Positions 1-11,827 of a stretch of DNA of 64,000 bases are shown piece after piece. The stretch comes from Epiperipatus broadwayi (lineage: Eukaryota; Onychophora; Udeonychophora; Euonychophora; Peripatidae). The DNA is taken from positions 3,153,501 through 3,217,500 of the forward strand of contig JAQFVV010006246.1 in the NCBI GenBank assembly GCA_028023455.1, written 5' to 3'. Position 1 is the stretch's first letter. Each line of letters opens with the position of its first letter. The notes under the pieces were generated by a model that saw nothing but the letters and a program-made list of their open reading frames with translations, had not been told where the DNA came from and searched no databases. The translations under genes were made by a program, and so were the position numbers.

Positions 1-599
1 GAGGCAGAGCTGTGCAAAGATTTTTGCTATATTATTTTTATTTTAGGTTGTAGGTAGCTTATAATGTTTAAAGTGAGATAAACCTTTTGTTTTTTAGGCT
101 GCAATATGTACTTATAGTCCAGTGGTTGGATTCTGTATTTATTCCCAAGATTGCAGGTCTTTATGTATTCTTTTGCTATTAGATGATCATGAGCTCTCTA
201 AGAAAAGATTTGATGAGGGGTGTGTTACATGAAGTTGTTGTACATACATATGTGATTAAAATAAATAATAAAAATATTGGGGAATTGGAATTCAATCAAA
301 CACATGAAGAGAATAGAAATGGAGAACAAAGCAAGGGAAATAAATAAATTTAATAAATAAAGTCAGATATTGAGATAGTAATATTTAAAGAAAAGCAGAT
401 TAGTGGCAATAATATAATAGTAGTATTAGTTAAGGTAAAAGATTGCATAAAAGGGGTGACATTAAGCTTATTTTATGAGATTTTTTTTAAACGATTATAT
501 TTGTATTTCCTTTGTGAAAAAACTTCAACACATTTTTTTTAAAGTTTAAAAGTGATCATTCACTTATATGCTAATAAAAATTAGCAAGCAATAGAAGAA
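1..599. other. AT-rich sequence, nothing identified
   Basis: No convincing reading frame, RNA or repeat boundary is visible here. Confidence 0.5.
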
Positions 600-1530
600 A
601 CCCAAACAATAGAGGATAGGGTCATATGGGAAAAGAAAAAGGAAGAGGATCATAAAAGAGTAAAAAAATGTTGGATGCTTCTAAACAAAATAAAAGAAAA
701 CAGTCTGAAAAGACAGATAGTTAAAGAAATAAAAGGACAATCAGAAGCAGAATTACAAAATGACATAAAAAGACAATGAAAAATGAACCAAAATGTTGAG
801 GAAGATTGTGATGTTGATGTCATTGCTACAAATGATCATTTAGATGACAATAAGAAAGAACATGATAAAAAACATGATGTAATGCAAAGGGACATGGAAA
901 TAACAATATTATAACTGAACCAAAGGTATTAGACCAAATGATATTGCACCAAAACAATTGGATCAAAATACTGAAATTGAACAAAAGTATGAAAATAATA
1001 AATCAAAAGATTGAAGGATGTAAAGAAGAAACTGAAATGAAAGACCAAAACATAAAAGTAATAGAAAAAGTAGAAGATGAGATATTTCCAGAGGAATACA
1101 GAATGGATACCAGAAAGATATAACTCCATTGTTTCAAGACCAGATGATACAACAAAAAGCATTGGCAATGGTCCAATAGTAAAAATGATTAGGTATAACC
1201 TATCATAGAAGTTAGAGCCAATGATTATTTATATTGAGAAAATTATCAACCTGATAATTTAAATTTTTAGGGCAAAACATCTATAAAAGATTAGGAAGAG
1301 AAGATTTTGACTCTCCCAATATTCAAGATAAGGGATTTCAAAAATAATAGAGAAAACTAGTATAAAGAATAGAGCTGTGGGAAGAAAAAATAAAAATATT
1401 CTAAAGGAAGAGGCCTAGATAAGAAGAAAGATTAATAATAGAGGTTTAAAAAATCTGAACAGGTCACCTCCCATCCCAGTCCAACTACAGTAAAAAAAGA
1501 AGTTACTCCAGTATCAGCCTGTTGAGTGTG
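600..1530 (+). pseudogene. Decayed hydrophilic coding-like tract, origin unknown
   Basis: One + frame from about 607 stays open for nearly 60 codons and, after a stop near 778, for about 45 more. It is dominated by Lys, Glu, Asp and Asn, with pieces such as EDRVIWEKKKEEDHKRVKKC. Another frame is open at 938-1123. Purine-rich strand bias continues to about 1500. This could be a broken gag-like or ORF1 region of a retroelement lying beside the LTR that follows, but no zinc knuckle, polymerase or other diagnostic motif is visible, and Lys/Glu/Asn-rich frames also arise by chance in AT-rich DNA. Confidence 0.25.
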
Positions 1531-1599
1531 ACTAATTTTAAATTTTCTCTTTTATTGTGAAATGAAATTGGTTAAATTAAACTAATGGGTCTGTTATAT

Positions 1600-2176
1600 T
1601 TGACCTGGATTGAAACTCAAACCAACAGTAACAAAAATATGACCACCTGAAGTTCAATTAATATGATTTATTAGGATTAAAAATATTTACATAATATACA
1701 ATATCAATGAATATACTGCCATGTATATAATCTCAATTAGTACAGGGCCGAGCATGCCCAAAAGACTCAACTCACATCCAGCTGTATGTAACAGCCTGCC
1801 TTTTGAGTTTGTCCAGTGATTCTTCTGACTGTACCAGACAGCTTGCCTCAAGTTATCTCTGGTATTAGCAACTTCCATCCCTATTGTGGATTTGCTTCAT
1901 TGTGTAGACCTATAGCATAATGGTTATAATGCTAACTGTTAGCAATGGTTTCAATGGAGGATGCATATCATTGTTTAGGTTAGATAGATGTTTACTTCCA
2001 AAAAGGCTGACTATCTTACTGAAAGCTATCAGGCTCAGAGAGCATCATTACCTATTGGCCCATACTAACCAATGGTTGTGCTTTATTTATGTTTATCCAT
2101 TGATTAGTGACAATGAATGCTCAATCCAATCAGATAAGGAAGGAATCTGGACTATTCCACTTCTGGAGGCAAGATG
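1600..2176 (-). mobile_element. Solo LTR related to the LTRs of the 9.5-12.4 kb Gypsy
   Basis: The right end (about 2040-2176) aligns with 9999-10140: both contain CATYACCTATTGGC, then CAATGAATGNTCAATC and GGAATCTGGAC in the same order and spacing. The left part is more diverged (GATTTATTAGGATTAAAA, ATATTTACATAATATACAAT). No gag or pol lies next to it, so it is best read as a solo LTR. Orientation is taken from the related element, whose genes are on the minus strand. The left boundary is approximate. Confidence 0.55.
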
Positions 2177-5100
2177 AGATGTGAAAGAGTAAAAAAAGAG
2201 TGTTCACTCAATTTCATTTCTTATATTATGTAGGGGTAATGTAGCAATTTTGCTACATTTTTGTATTAAAAATTAACGAAAATAATAGGTCTTTGTTTAA
2301 TTAAATGTTTTACATTTTTCCACCTGATAATGTGAACATTTTAGGCAATTTTCCTTAAATAATTTTCTAACATTTTAAAAACAAAATGAATATTTCAATA
2401 TGTAATACAATTTGTAAATGATTGTAAAAGAAAAAGAAAAAATCAGAGTTTCTTTTGTTTTCTCTCTTCAAGAGGGTTGTCTTTTTACCAGTATAAATTT
2501 TACTTTTGAAAAAAAAAATGTACTAAAAGATAATTAAAATTTTTTCTTCCTATAATTATTTAGTAGTTTTAATTTTAACATTTGAGAGAAATAGAATAGA
2601 TAAATTTTTAATTTTGGTAAATTTTAAAGAAAAAGAAAATATGATTTTAACATTTTGTTAAAAGTTTATTTTAATCAAAATTCTTTTTCTTTCTATCATT
2701 TCTCTATTTCTCTCATAAAGAAAAGATAGTGTTTATTAAATCCATCTAATTAATCTGATTATCTTGTTATTGTTTTTTGCAAGAAAATTTTTTAATTAAA
2801 AAAAGAATGTCAAAACTTTATGATTCTAATTTAAATTCTTGACTTATTTTTGAATGTTAATGTTGAAGGAGAAAAATAGCTAAATAATTGTGTTTGTAAA
2901 AATTGATCTAATTGGTTATAAAATGTTATGTAGGAGAGAGATTGTGGTTGGTTTGAAGGAAAGGTTGTTCCAAAGTTATGAAAAGAGAATATGGATAAAT
3001 CATTAAACCTAAATGTCTTGTGTCAAGCAATCAGTCTTGATCTGGAAGCTGAAAAAGCCAAGGAGAAAAGAAATTTCTGACTAAAGAAGAAAAGCAAGTC
3101 TTAACCCTTGCATAGAATAGTAGAAGTTTAAACAAACTGTTAGCACACTATGATTTTAGTTGTAAAAATGTTTTCTACAATGAAAATCATGGGCTAAGTT
3201 AAGTAAAAAATAAACATCATTTTCCATGCATCCTGCATTATAAAAAATGTAGAGAAGTATTAGTTACTGCTGAAGTAGTCTGCAGTCTTGTCCCCAGACA
3301 AGAACATGAGTGTCTGTAAAAATACTGCATGCCAGGAAAAGGACAAATTAATCATGTACATGGTATAAAAGCCTTTAAGAAGAAAACCAACATGGAAACT
3401 GGAAAATTATAACTGCAAAGAAGAATATCAAAGAAATTTAAAACCACGAGTAAAGTTATTTTTATATGCACATTGTACTTTCATTTATAATATTTAAAAA
3501 GAATTTTTTTATCAAAGTAAGAATTGATAATTTTGAATAATTTCATTAATTTAATATATAATTGTGAAATATGTTTTTTTAATTTATTCAATTTTTCTCC
3601 TCAAAATTATGAAAGTATTTTTTCGAAAATTTAATTTTATTAAATTTAAAATATTCTTTTAAAAACTTGATTTCCCCTCCACAACTTAATAAAAGATTAA
3701 TTGAGCTAACTTAAAAATTGTTATCTCTGATTAGGAAAAAGTTGTTTACTCACCTTTGTTATTTATAAAAATAACTTATGAAAGAAAATTTAATTAATTT
3801 AATATAATTTTTATGAAACTATTTTTTTTTTATAAAATGAATAAGTTTAAATTTTTATATGTCATTTTCTAATTTTTGTTTATTGTTAATTAGTTACTGT
3901 ATTAAATAATTGTTTAAAAATATTCTAGTATTAAGTCTTTATTTCTCCAGCTTATCTGTTATATGAATTAACAGTGTGTGTGACTTGATTTCAATACAGC
4001 TTGAGTTTAGGAATTTTTAAATTATCCTGGTAAAGCTATTTAATTATAGTAGATTAAATCTATAAATTATTTAAAATGATTTAGAAGAAACTGTTATAAT
4101 TATTTATTTATCTTGTCCACAGTGATAGTTCATAGACTTCTTGCTTCCTAAGCTAGACTATAGCATAATGGTTAATTATAGATATTAAGTGTTTATGTTG
4201 GTGTTTGGACACAAGATGATAATCCTGTATTGTGCAAAGGTATACCCTTTAAATTCTATGCACTACATTTTATTTTATTTTCTTATAAGTTAAGTTTAGT
4301 GGGATTTTACAGGGATAATACTATATAGCCAGAGCATTTATGATGATCAGCATGTTGCTGTATTCCAACATTATTTTTTATTGTTATATTCTGATGGATT
4401 AGCACTTAAGTCTGTGTATTCAAATTATTATTTATATGATCTGGCTTCAAGTTTGGCAGTGGCTAGATAAGTATCCTGTTTACAATGTACTTCTTTTAAA
4501 TCCAGTCACAAATTAGACTTGATTTTTTGACTGCAAATGAGTTCTTTTATTTAATTTTAATTATTCCTTTTAGTGCTGGTGATGATTATTATAACTTATC
4601 ACATGTTGACTCTGCTCTTATTCACTATATATTCATTGTATTTTATTCATCCTTATTCTTATTCATTTTATATTTAATTTTATTCAATACTCATTGATTA
4701 GTTATGGGATGGATGATGGTTTCCCATCTCATATTCTCTCTATGTTTATCCCTTTTTGTTCTATACTGTTAGAATATATATATATATAATTACTGAGTGT
4801 GTATTTACTCATTCATTCAATAAAAAATTAAGAATAAGAAAAAACCTATCATATTTTTATTTTTCAAATAAAGTTAGTAGTGAAATGACTTGCTTTTATC
4901 GCAATTAGATATACTCTGGGCAATATTCTTTTCCTTTAATAAATTTTTTTCTCTTAAGAAATGTTATAATAGTCTTGTTATTAAATATTATGATCTCTCG
5001 TATAATTTTGATGTTTTTAAATCAATATTAAAGTATGTTTGCAATTTTGTAAAATGTTTAGCATTATGCTTAGAAAATATTTTATTATACAAAATATTGC

Positions 5101-6378
5101 GCATCAAATTCAGAAAGATTAATAAAGAAAGAATAAAATGTATTTTCTTTCAACATAAACAGAAGAAATTTTATTAACTGACATGATTGGATACAGTTCA
5201 ATATTGAATAATGGCTATTAGCATTTTATAAAAAAAATTTACATTTTTTTTTTTTTTAACATGATCATGTAGAGCATTTACAAATGGAAAATGACTGCTC
5301 AAGAATAGTAAATTTGTAAATTGTAATGTTTTTCCTTTTTTTATTATATTTTCTGGCTACTGTATAATTGAAATCATATACTTTGATGTAATATAGTTCA
5401 CAGCTTTATTGTATTAGCATACAAATTAAACCTACATCATTAGATTTGTGATTATAAAATTTAAAGTAATGTTCTAACCAATTAGGTCATTCGGGTAAAG
5501 GCATTACTTAGTAAAACAAAATTATATATGAGATCCTCCTGATTTCTCCAACTTTGGTTAATTAGTGACTTTCAGACATTATGAATAATTATGCTAGAAT
5601 GACTTAGGGAATTATTGCCATTGTCATATAAACATCTTTGACTTTTCTTTTTTGTTGTTTTCCCTCTTTATCCAATATTTTTGTATTGTCCCAATTGCAT
5701 GCATAATCTGCTATTTTAGATAATTAATTTTTTTCTTTTCTAATCAGCAGTTTAAGATTTTTAAATTGCTTTTCAATGGGGTAATTGATCTCACCAATAT
5801 ACATCATTTCACATTCACTCGTTTTTCCTTAGATAGAGTTTTTGTTTTTTAGCATTTCAAGTTTAGTTTTAGATTTTAGAATTTTTCATATTGTGACATA
5901 GCTTTGGAAAATTATTCTGATATTTACTTTATTTAGTTTGTCTACTATATATGGATGCACTGTAATACCAATAATTGGTTTTTCTTTTGGTGTGTACATT
6001 GTTATCTATTTAAGGTTGTCTTAATGAAAGTGATTTCTGAACAAACTTCTTTACTGTGTTTCATAATGAAGTGTTATTAAATAATGCACTAAGTATTTTC
6101 CTGTTGGGGGGGGGGGGTTCTGCAAATTGTAGTTTTGATTTTGTCATGACAGAGTCTTGTTATAAGAACATCTAAGAATGTGGGAATTTTTGTTCTTGCT
6201 CTGACTGTATTTTGTATAGAAGACACAGGAAATATTTAGCTTTATACATTCAAATATTTTAGAAACACAAAACATGGAATTATCCTATCACTATAGAACA
6301 GAGCAAAAAAATTTTGTTCAGAAACAATGATTTGAAGACTGATTTATCCATCAGCTATCATTAAGAAAACCTTAAATA
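2177..6378. other. AT-rich sequence with minor unclassified repeats
   Basis: No gene recognised. A slightly GC-richer block at 2920-3440 could be an old LTR or other repeat. At 4153-4175 there is a pol III A-box-like string, CTATAGCATAATGGTTA, also present inside the solo LTR near 1910, but no convincing B box follows. An (AT)n run sits near 4775 and an unusual G homopolymer near 6105-6117. Confidence 0.4.
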
Positions 6379-6449
6379 GCATCGGTGGCCTAGAGGTTAG
6401 CAAAGCTGCTTTCCAAGCAATTATTCCGGGTTCACTTCCTGGCCGATGC
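6379..6449 (+). repeat. tRNA-Gly(TCC)-like unit, pseudogene or SINE head
   Basis: A 71-nt cloverleaf-like sequence with a perfect 7-bp acceptor stem (GCATCGG/CCGATGC), an A-box region GGCCTAGAGGTTAGC, anticodon loop TTTCCAA (TCC, glycine) and a good T arm with B box GGGTTCACTTCC. The anticodon stem has a mismatch and the D stem is weak. Downstream is TTTGACATATATAAAAACG followed by an A-rich tail, not a pol III T-run terminator. This favours a tRNA-derived SINE or pseudogene over an active tRNA gene. A relative lies at 57870-57952 on the other strand. Confidence 0.65.
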
Positions 6450-6629
6450 TTTGACATATATAAAAACGAAAAAAAAAGAAATACCAAAAGAAAAAAAACC
6501 ATTATTAGTACTCCGTTATATTCTTATATGACAGGAGTAGCAGATGAACTTATAAAAATCTGCAATCAATATAACATCACAATAGATATCATCCTACAAA
6601 GTATCAACATCTAAAATCTTAAACTTGAG

Positions 6630-7121
6630 ATGCTGAAAAACAAAAACCACATCTATGAAATGCAATATGAATGTAGAATGATACATGTTGATGAGAATAG
6701 TTGTCTTATTGAGAAACAATTGAGAGAACACAAACATGATTGGAAAAGAAAAAAACCGACATATAGAGAACAAGCTCGTTTTAAAAGTGATTTTAGTACA
6801 GTAGATCATATCCCGGTATTGATAGAAGTTATAGAAAGGGCAAATAAATATGAGTTGCCATTATGCTTTGGATATGTGGATTATAAAAGGGCATTTGATT
6901 CTATAAACATTTCTTCTGTGATTAAAGCATTGTGTCATCAAGGTATAGATCCAGGATATTGTCATATTTTAAATAATATTTATGAAAATGCAACAGCATT
7001 AATTACATTACATAATGATACTAGGAAAGTCAACATTGAGAAGGGTGTAAGACAGGGTGACTTCATATCTCCAAAACTTTTTATAGCAGTGCTGCAAGAA
7101 GTATTTTGTGGATTAAAATGA
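6630..7121 (+). pseudogene. Chimeric open frame: Penelope nuclease fragment joined to RTE reverse transcriptase
   Basis: A 163-codon open frame whose first ~43 residues are the Penelope GIY-YIG-like segment (IYEMQYECR, REHKHDW) and whose remaining ~120 residues are RTE reverse transcriptase (AFDSI, VRQGDFISP). The join at about 6756-6765 is where the RTE copy starts relative to the second RTE copy in this window. The continuous frame is therefore an accident of insertion, not a gene. The RT part stops before the catalytic ADD box, so it cannot be active. Confidence 0.75.
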
Positions 7122-7862
7122 AAATCTAAAGGAGTGAAAGTAAATGGAGATTATTTAAGTCATTATATTTTGCAGATGATGCAGTTGTTTTTGCAAATAA
7201 TGCTTTAGAGTTGCAGGAAATGTTGCAAGAGTTATCAGATGAAAGTAGGACTAAAGATAAATGTTAAAAAGACTAAAGTAATGTTTAATGGAATTTCTCA
7301 AAATATGAAAATAAAGACTGATTATAAGTTAAAAGTTACAAATACTTTTGTCAGATTATTAATATAGATGGAAACATAATGGATGAAATTAATCATAGAA
7401 TTAAACTTGGTTGGTGTGCTTTTGGTGGAAATAACTTAATACTAAAAGGAAATATGCGTGTTTGAAAGGGAGGTTTTTAATATATGTGTTTTACCAGTTC
7501 TTAATTATGGATCTGAGACAAGGACACTTAATAGAAGAGCAATACAGAGATTTCAGACCACTCAAAGAAGTATGGAGAGATGCATGTTGGGAGTAACAAG
7601 AAGAGATCGAAAACACAATATATGGGTAAGAGAACAAACAGGTGTTACTGACCTCATTGAAAAAAAGACTGAAGTGGAGAGTGCCGGACATATTGCTAGA
7701 AGAGATGATAATAGATGGACAACTGAAATCTTAAACCGAATTCCAAGAGATTGTAAAAGACCCAGAAAAAGGTCAGCATGTCAAATGGATGGATCAGAGA
7801 AGATGGATTGAACTTGGAGAGACCGTCATCCTGCAGTGAAATGATAATGGTTGATGATGATA
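6756..7862 (+). mobile_element. RTE-type LINE, 5'-truncated, inserted in the Penelope relic
   Basis: It begins within reverse transcriptase at the EQAGF-like segment (EQARFKSDFSTVDHI), continues with VDYKRAFDSINISS (first catalytic Asp region) and GVRQGDFISPKLF, then breaks frame near 7121. A FADDAVVFANN-like segment can be followed around 7165-7200. The C-terminal tail at 7458-7811 has YGSETRTLNRR, MERCMLGVTRRDRKHN and GHIARRDDNRW, typical of RTE ORF2. It ends in GGTTGATGATGA, the short TGA repeat characteristic of RTE 3' ends. About 70-85% identical in protein pattern to the minus-strand copy at 20.5-22.9 kb. Confidence 0.85.
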
Positions 7863-8001
7863 TGTATCAATGAACATATGTTCTATTGGAAAAATACAGA
7901 AACATTGGATAGAGAGGGAAAAATACAAAAAAGAAAATTCAAAGAAGTTGCTCACATGATAATGCCAAAAAACCCATAAGTTAACCCTAGGGTGATAATT
8001 C

Positions 8002-9532
8002 ACAATGTATGAAAGCCATTAATAAATCTTCTCTTATAAAAAAGTGGGGAAGTCAGGAATAAATTCATAAATAACTATATGAAATTTCTATAGCCTAGTT
8101 GGTTATAATATCATTTTAAATCAATATTTTCATGAATCTAAAGGGCTGTGTTCTAATCCCATGCTAGTATTGGCACTCATCAGATCAGCAACATCTGATG
8201 AAGAAAAGAGAATAATACCACTTAAAACATTGTGTTATACATTAATCTGTGTACTATTACTAAGATTGAGTGTACTTGAAATGTTTAAATAGAATTTGTA
8301 TTTTTTAAGGACATTTAATATTAGATGATGGACATTGTCCAATATATAATTACTACTAAAATGCCATTATCACAAACTTTCAGACAAACAAAGAAAGGGT
8401 TAATTTAAAAGATATGTTAATTACTGAGCCAATAAAATTATCTTCAAGATTCCTTCACTATTTGTCTTAGTATTTATAGTATCCTCAAATATTTGAGTTA
8501 GAGCTCTCAGCTTTTATTTAGCATGGCTACAAATATAACAGAAGTTAATATTTATAAGTGCATGATTAAAGAAAGAGAAAGAATTATGTTGAAAATTGCA
8601 GAAAACATATAAACATTTCCAATAACTGTTAGTAAAATAACTCTTATTACAATTTGTAATTTCTTTCCTATTTATTTCTTGTGTTCTAAGTCTGTAGACA
8701 CAGGCTGTGTAAAAATGTAGGCTTTTTTTCAGAATTTAAATTGCCTGAGAAAATCTGAAATGTTGGTTGTACATTTAAGCAAGTTTTATATTATGAAAAA
8801 GTTTAAGTGTTTTATTTACTGATATGATTAGAAAATAAACTGAACTTTGATTTCAATACTATATAATATCAGTATCTTTTGAGGTTTTTTTTCTGAAGAA
8901 ATATGAATTATAAGTTTGTTAAACTAAAAGTTATGCCTTCCCTCATTCCTTAATTTCTTTTATCTCAACAAACTACAAAAAATGTGAAAAATCTTTAAAG
9001 ACATAAAAAAATAAGACAAAACTATTAATGTGTAACTACTAAACACAGGTTAATATTAAAAACTGTAGCATCATTATATATGGATGAAGTATATATGGAA
9101 GAAGTAAATACTTTGGGTATATGAGCATGCACAACAACATTTTGAATTAACTATTTACACTGGTTAAATAAAGAAGAATTGTTATTCTCTTCAACGATAA
9201 ACATAAAATAGCTTTATGCAAGCAAATATATTGCAATAGGAAATAGTAACAAAAAAATCAACATTTTATAAATTATAGATTGAGTAAATAATAATAAATA
9301 GATATGACTGTGATATAACTAATCAGGATAAAGGCTTATGAAATGAATTTCTGAAGATTGAACTCATCTGCAAATAATCTTTGTTGTACATCGTTATAGT
9401 GTTTATATAACTTGCAAATAAACATTTGACAAACTATCACTGTTCATGGTCAATGTGCTTGGTCAATATTTTTTACAAATAATTATTTTATTTTTCTGGA
9501 AAATAAGTATATACATATACATATATGAGTAT
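8002..9532. other. AT-rich sequence with one degenerate tRNA-like SINE
   Basis: Apart from the SINE-like unit at 8085-8215 no gene or repeat boundary was recognised. Confidence 0.45.
8085..8215 (+). repeat. Degenerate tRNA-derived SINE-like unit
   Basis: It contains an A-box-like TAGCCTAGTTGGTTA and, about 55 bp later, a B-box-like GTGTTCTAATCCC followed by GCTAGTATTGGCAC and an ATCTGATGAAGAAAA tail. Spacing and order of the two pol III boxes fit a tRNA-derived SINE, but the stems are too decayed to name the parent tRNA. No target duplication found. Confidence 0.45.
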
Positions 9533-10140
9533 TGCGTTTATATATGACTTTAATAATCACAGACTCATATAAGTACAATTAAATATTTATTAATATATAT
9601 ATATATATGACATATATTCACAATATCTACAACTGTTATAACTTCACATGATGCTTCTGGCTATGTATAGCATCTAGGTGCCTTGCAACTTTTGAAGGAA
9701 GCAACTTGATTGTTTTTTTAGGTTTAATTAACACTTCCAGCTGTGCTGTGGCAACTTGCCTTGGGTGCAACAATTGCGACACTTCCAGCTGTACTATGAG
9801 AACTTGCCTTGTGTCCAGTTTATATTCTAGCAGCTTTCAGTTCAACATGAACTTATTTCACTGCTTTAATAATATATTTGACAACTTCCTGTACTGGCAT
9901 TTAATTGTGACAGTTATTTGTTGTTTGATTTTACTTCCCAATGGATTGCCTACTTATAGCTGAATCATCTTCTGTAATGAGGGCAATTTGATTCACTGAG
10001 CAGCATCACCTATTGGCTGGTTTCTGCTATAGAATATATCTTACCTATTGATGTGTTCATTGATCTACAGCAATGAATGATCAATCTGATCACAATAAAA
10101 TGGAATCTGGACAAATCTATTAGTGAAGGTTCATGAGTCA
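9533..10140 (-). repeat. 3' LTR of the deleted Gypsy
   Basis: Direct repeat of 11828-12395. On the + strand it starts TGCGTTTATATATGA and ends GGTTCATGAGTCA, giving TG...CA ends. It is immediately flanked on the minus strand by a polypurine tract. It contains a local ~46-bp tandem duplication near 9738-9830 (ACACTTCCAGCTGT twice). Open frames inside it are fortuitous. Confidence 0.75.
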
Positions 10141-10141
10141 T

Positions 10142-10155
10142 AATATTCCCCTTCC
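10142..10155 (-). promoter_or_regulatory. Polypurine tract of the deleted Gypsy
   Basis: On the minus strand it reads AGGGGAAGGGGAAT directly before the 3' LTR. Position and purine content fit the plus-strand priming site of an LTR retrotransposon and fix the element's orientation. Confidence 0.65.
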
Positions 10156-10279
10156 CCTGGCTCCATTGGTAGACGTAGATCATTTTTTGGCTTCTTCAGG
10201 TACAGTAGGTATGGTATTTTATAACGCAGGTCTAATGCCTTTGAACTTTGTCCACTCTTCACTGTCGCTGGTAATCATT

Positions 10280-10320
10280 AGTTCAAACTTAGCTGGTCTT
10301 TGTGCCTGTGGTTAACTGCA
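10280..10320 (-). pseudogene. Gypsy pol C-terminal stub
   Basis: The minus strand reads HRHKDQLSL, the RH-x-(D/N)QL motif that closes many Gypsy integrases, less than 200 bp after the protease relic. It is the main evidence that a central pol deletion, not simple truncation, shortened this element. Confidence 0.5.
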
Positions 10321-10519
10321 ATCATTTTAATTTTATAATAAATTCTGAAGCCTATTTTTCTTTCAACATATGGCATAAAACTCGGGTAATTATGTGCATC
10401 TTTAGTACTTCTATTTTTAAATATGCCTAAGAACTAACATGTTTGTCATATGGTTCAAATCCAGTTTATTATTTATCACAACTAGATAAACCTTTTTTTA
10501 TTTTTGTGAACCAATTCAC

Positions 10520-11810
10520 TTGAATTACAGTAAAGCCCAAGTGCTTGAAAAATAGTCACAGGTTAATAAATTGCTGTGCTTACCAACAGACACAACAAGC
10601 GGCAGATGAATTATTTTACTAGACAACTTAACTTTAACTCTTGTTTGACCCAACAGTGATATTTGATAGTCTGTAATTATTATATTGTTAGAATGCAGCT
10701 GATTATTTTTCTTCATTAATGATAGGCTGTGTTTTTTTTGGCACAATGAACACTGTAGATTCAGTATCCAATTCCATTATTATTGACACATCATTAATAA
10801 TGATTTTGTGTTAAAAGCAAAATCATTGACTCTCATGTTGTTTATACAAACATTGACTTTATTTGATTTTATATTGTTCTGTATTTTTGGAAAGGTCACT
10901 TTCATTCTTTTCTGAATGACTTGCTTTTTCTTTTTAAAACAACTGACAGTTTTACAATACACTCTATACTAGTATGGATATTTATATGTATGTTTTGGTT
11001 TGTCACATCTCTAACAAAATTTTTTGTTTTTGCTGATTTATTTGGGCAGTTTTTACTATTATCAGCTGAGTATTTGTTTGATCCAGTGTTCTGATTGACA
11101 AATTTAATCCTATGGTCCATTTTCTTCAATGTATCTGCCCGACTTACTGTAGACTTAGCTAGAGTCATCTAAAGGATGGTTAAATCCATATGTGATATTG
11201 GGATCCAACAACAACTTGTTCTTGAGATTGTAGTCTTTTATTCCAAAAATAAAACAATCTTCCATAGTTTTGTTTCATTAATGTCACTATTCAGTGCTAG
11301 CTGTTTTAAGTTCTCTAAATCTCCAGCATTTTCCTCCTATCTGTGAATACAAGAGTTGAAATCCTACTTTGTTTCAACTGTTAGGGTTTTTGGATAAAAA
11401 TAAGCTATCGGAAGAAATATTCTGTATCGAAATCGAACTCAAACCAATGAATAAAGCCTGATTGAGATTTTTGAGGCTTCATGCATTGAAGCACCAACCA
11501 CAAAGGTTTGTAAAAGTTGCCAATTTTAGGTCATATTTTTTGATTTGGTTTGCTGTCTTAAAGAAATTAATACAATTCGTATAGTCTGGCCAGTTTTCAG
11601 GATAAATAGGATCAAATTCTTTGATGCAATCAATTTTCACCATTTCTTTTCTGCCTTAGAGAAAAAAAAATCTTCAATTTTTCTTTATAGAAAACAAGCA
11701 ATTGCTCATGTTTGATTTTTATAATTTTTAGTGATTTGCTAATAAGATTAATTGTCAATATTTTTATAATATGACAAAGATCTAAATCCATGGTGGTAAG
11801 ATCCTGTCAT
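10520..11810 (-). pseudogene. Gypsy gag-protease remnant
   Basis: Minus strand. A start-like ATG at about 11792 (CACCATGGATTTAGA) opens a short frame. Further on, EENAGDLENLKQLALNSD resembles the Gypsy gag LR-x-LA segment. A zinc-knuckle area (about 11100-10920) has KNCPNKSAK but has lost most Cys/His residues. The retropepsin start reads MELDTESTVFIVP (about 10790-10750), where the DTG catalytic triad should be; Gly is replaced by Glu, so the enzyme would be dead. After a frameshift comes QISLLGQTRVKVKL and LPLVVSVGKHSNLL, matching the protease flap and C-terminal strand pattern. Confidence 0.7.
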
Positions 11811-11827
11811 GAATGTGTCAAATCTAA

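Larger units (their letters stand above)
6500..8001 (+). mobile_element. Penelope-like element 3' coding relic, split by an RTE insertion
   Basis: Left part 6500-6755 reads TPLYSYMTGVADELIKICNQ, matching in pattern the post-RT segment of Penelope proteins (PY-x-x-G-x-(S/A)-E/D...). After a stop follows HIYEMQYECRMIHVDEN and IEKQLREHK, a decayed GIY-YIG nuclease start in which HIY and IHV stand in for GIY and YIG while the REH motif survives. Right part about 7889-8001 reads REGKIQKRKFKEVAHMI and VNPRVII in another frame, matching the closing RKIKEA...N segment of the same nuclease. A truncated RTE LINE lies between them. Stops and lost motif residues make it non-functional. Confidence 0.7.

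Noticed and set aside
929-1168. Minus-strand 79-codon frame rich in Phe and Tyr
   Set aside because: It is the complement of the Lys/Asn-rich + strand tract and carries no membrane-protein pattern beyond composition.
1908-1945. A-box-like CTATAGCATAATGGTTA as a tRNA or SINE
   Set aside because: No B box at the right distance, and the segment sits inside the solo LTR.
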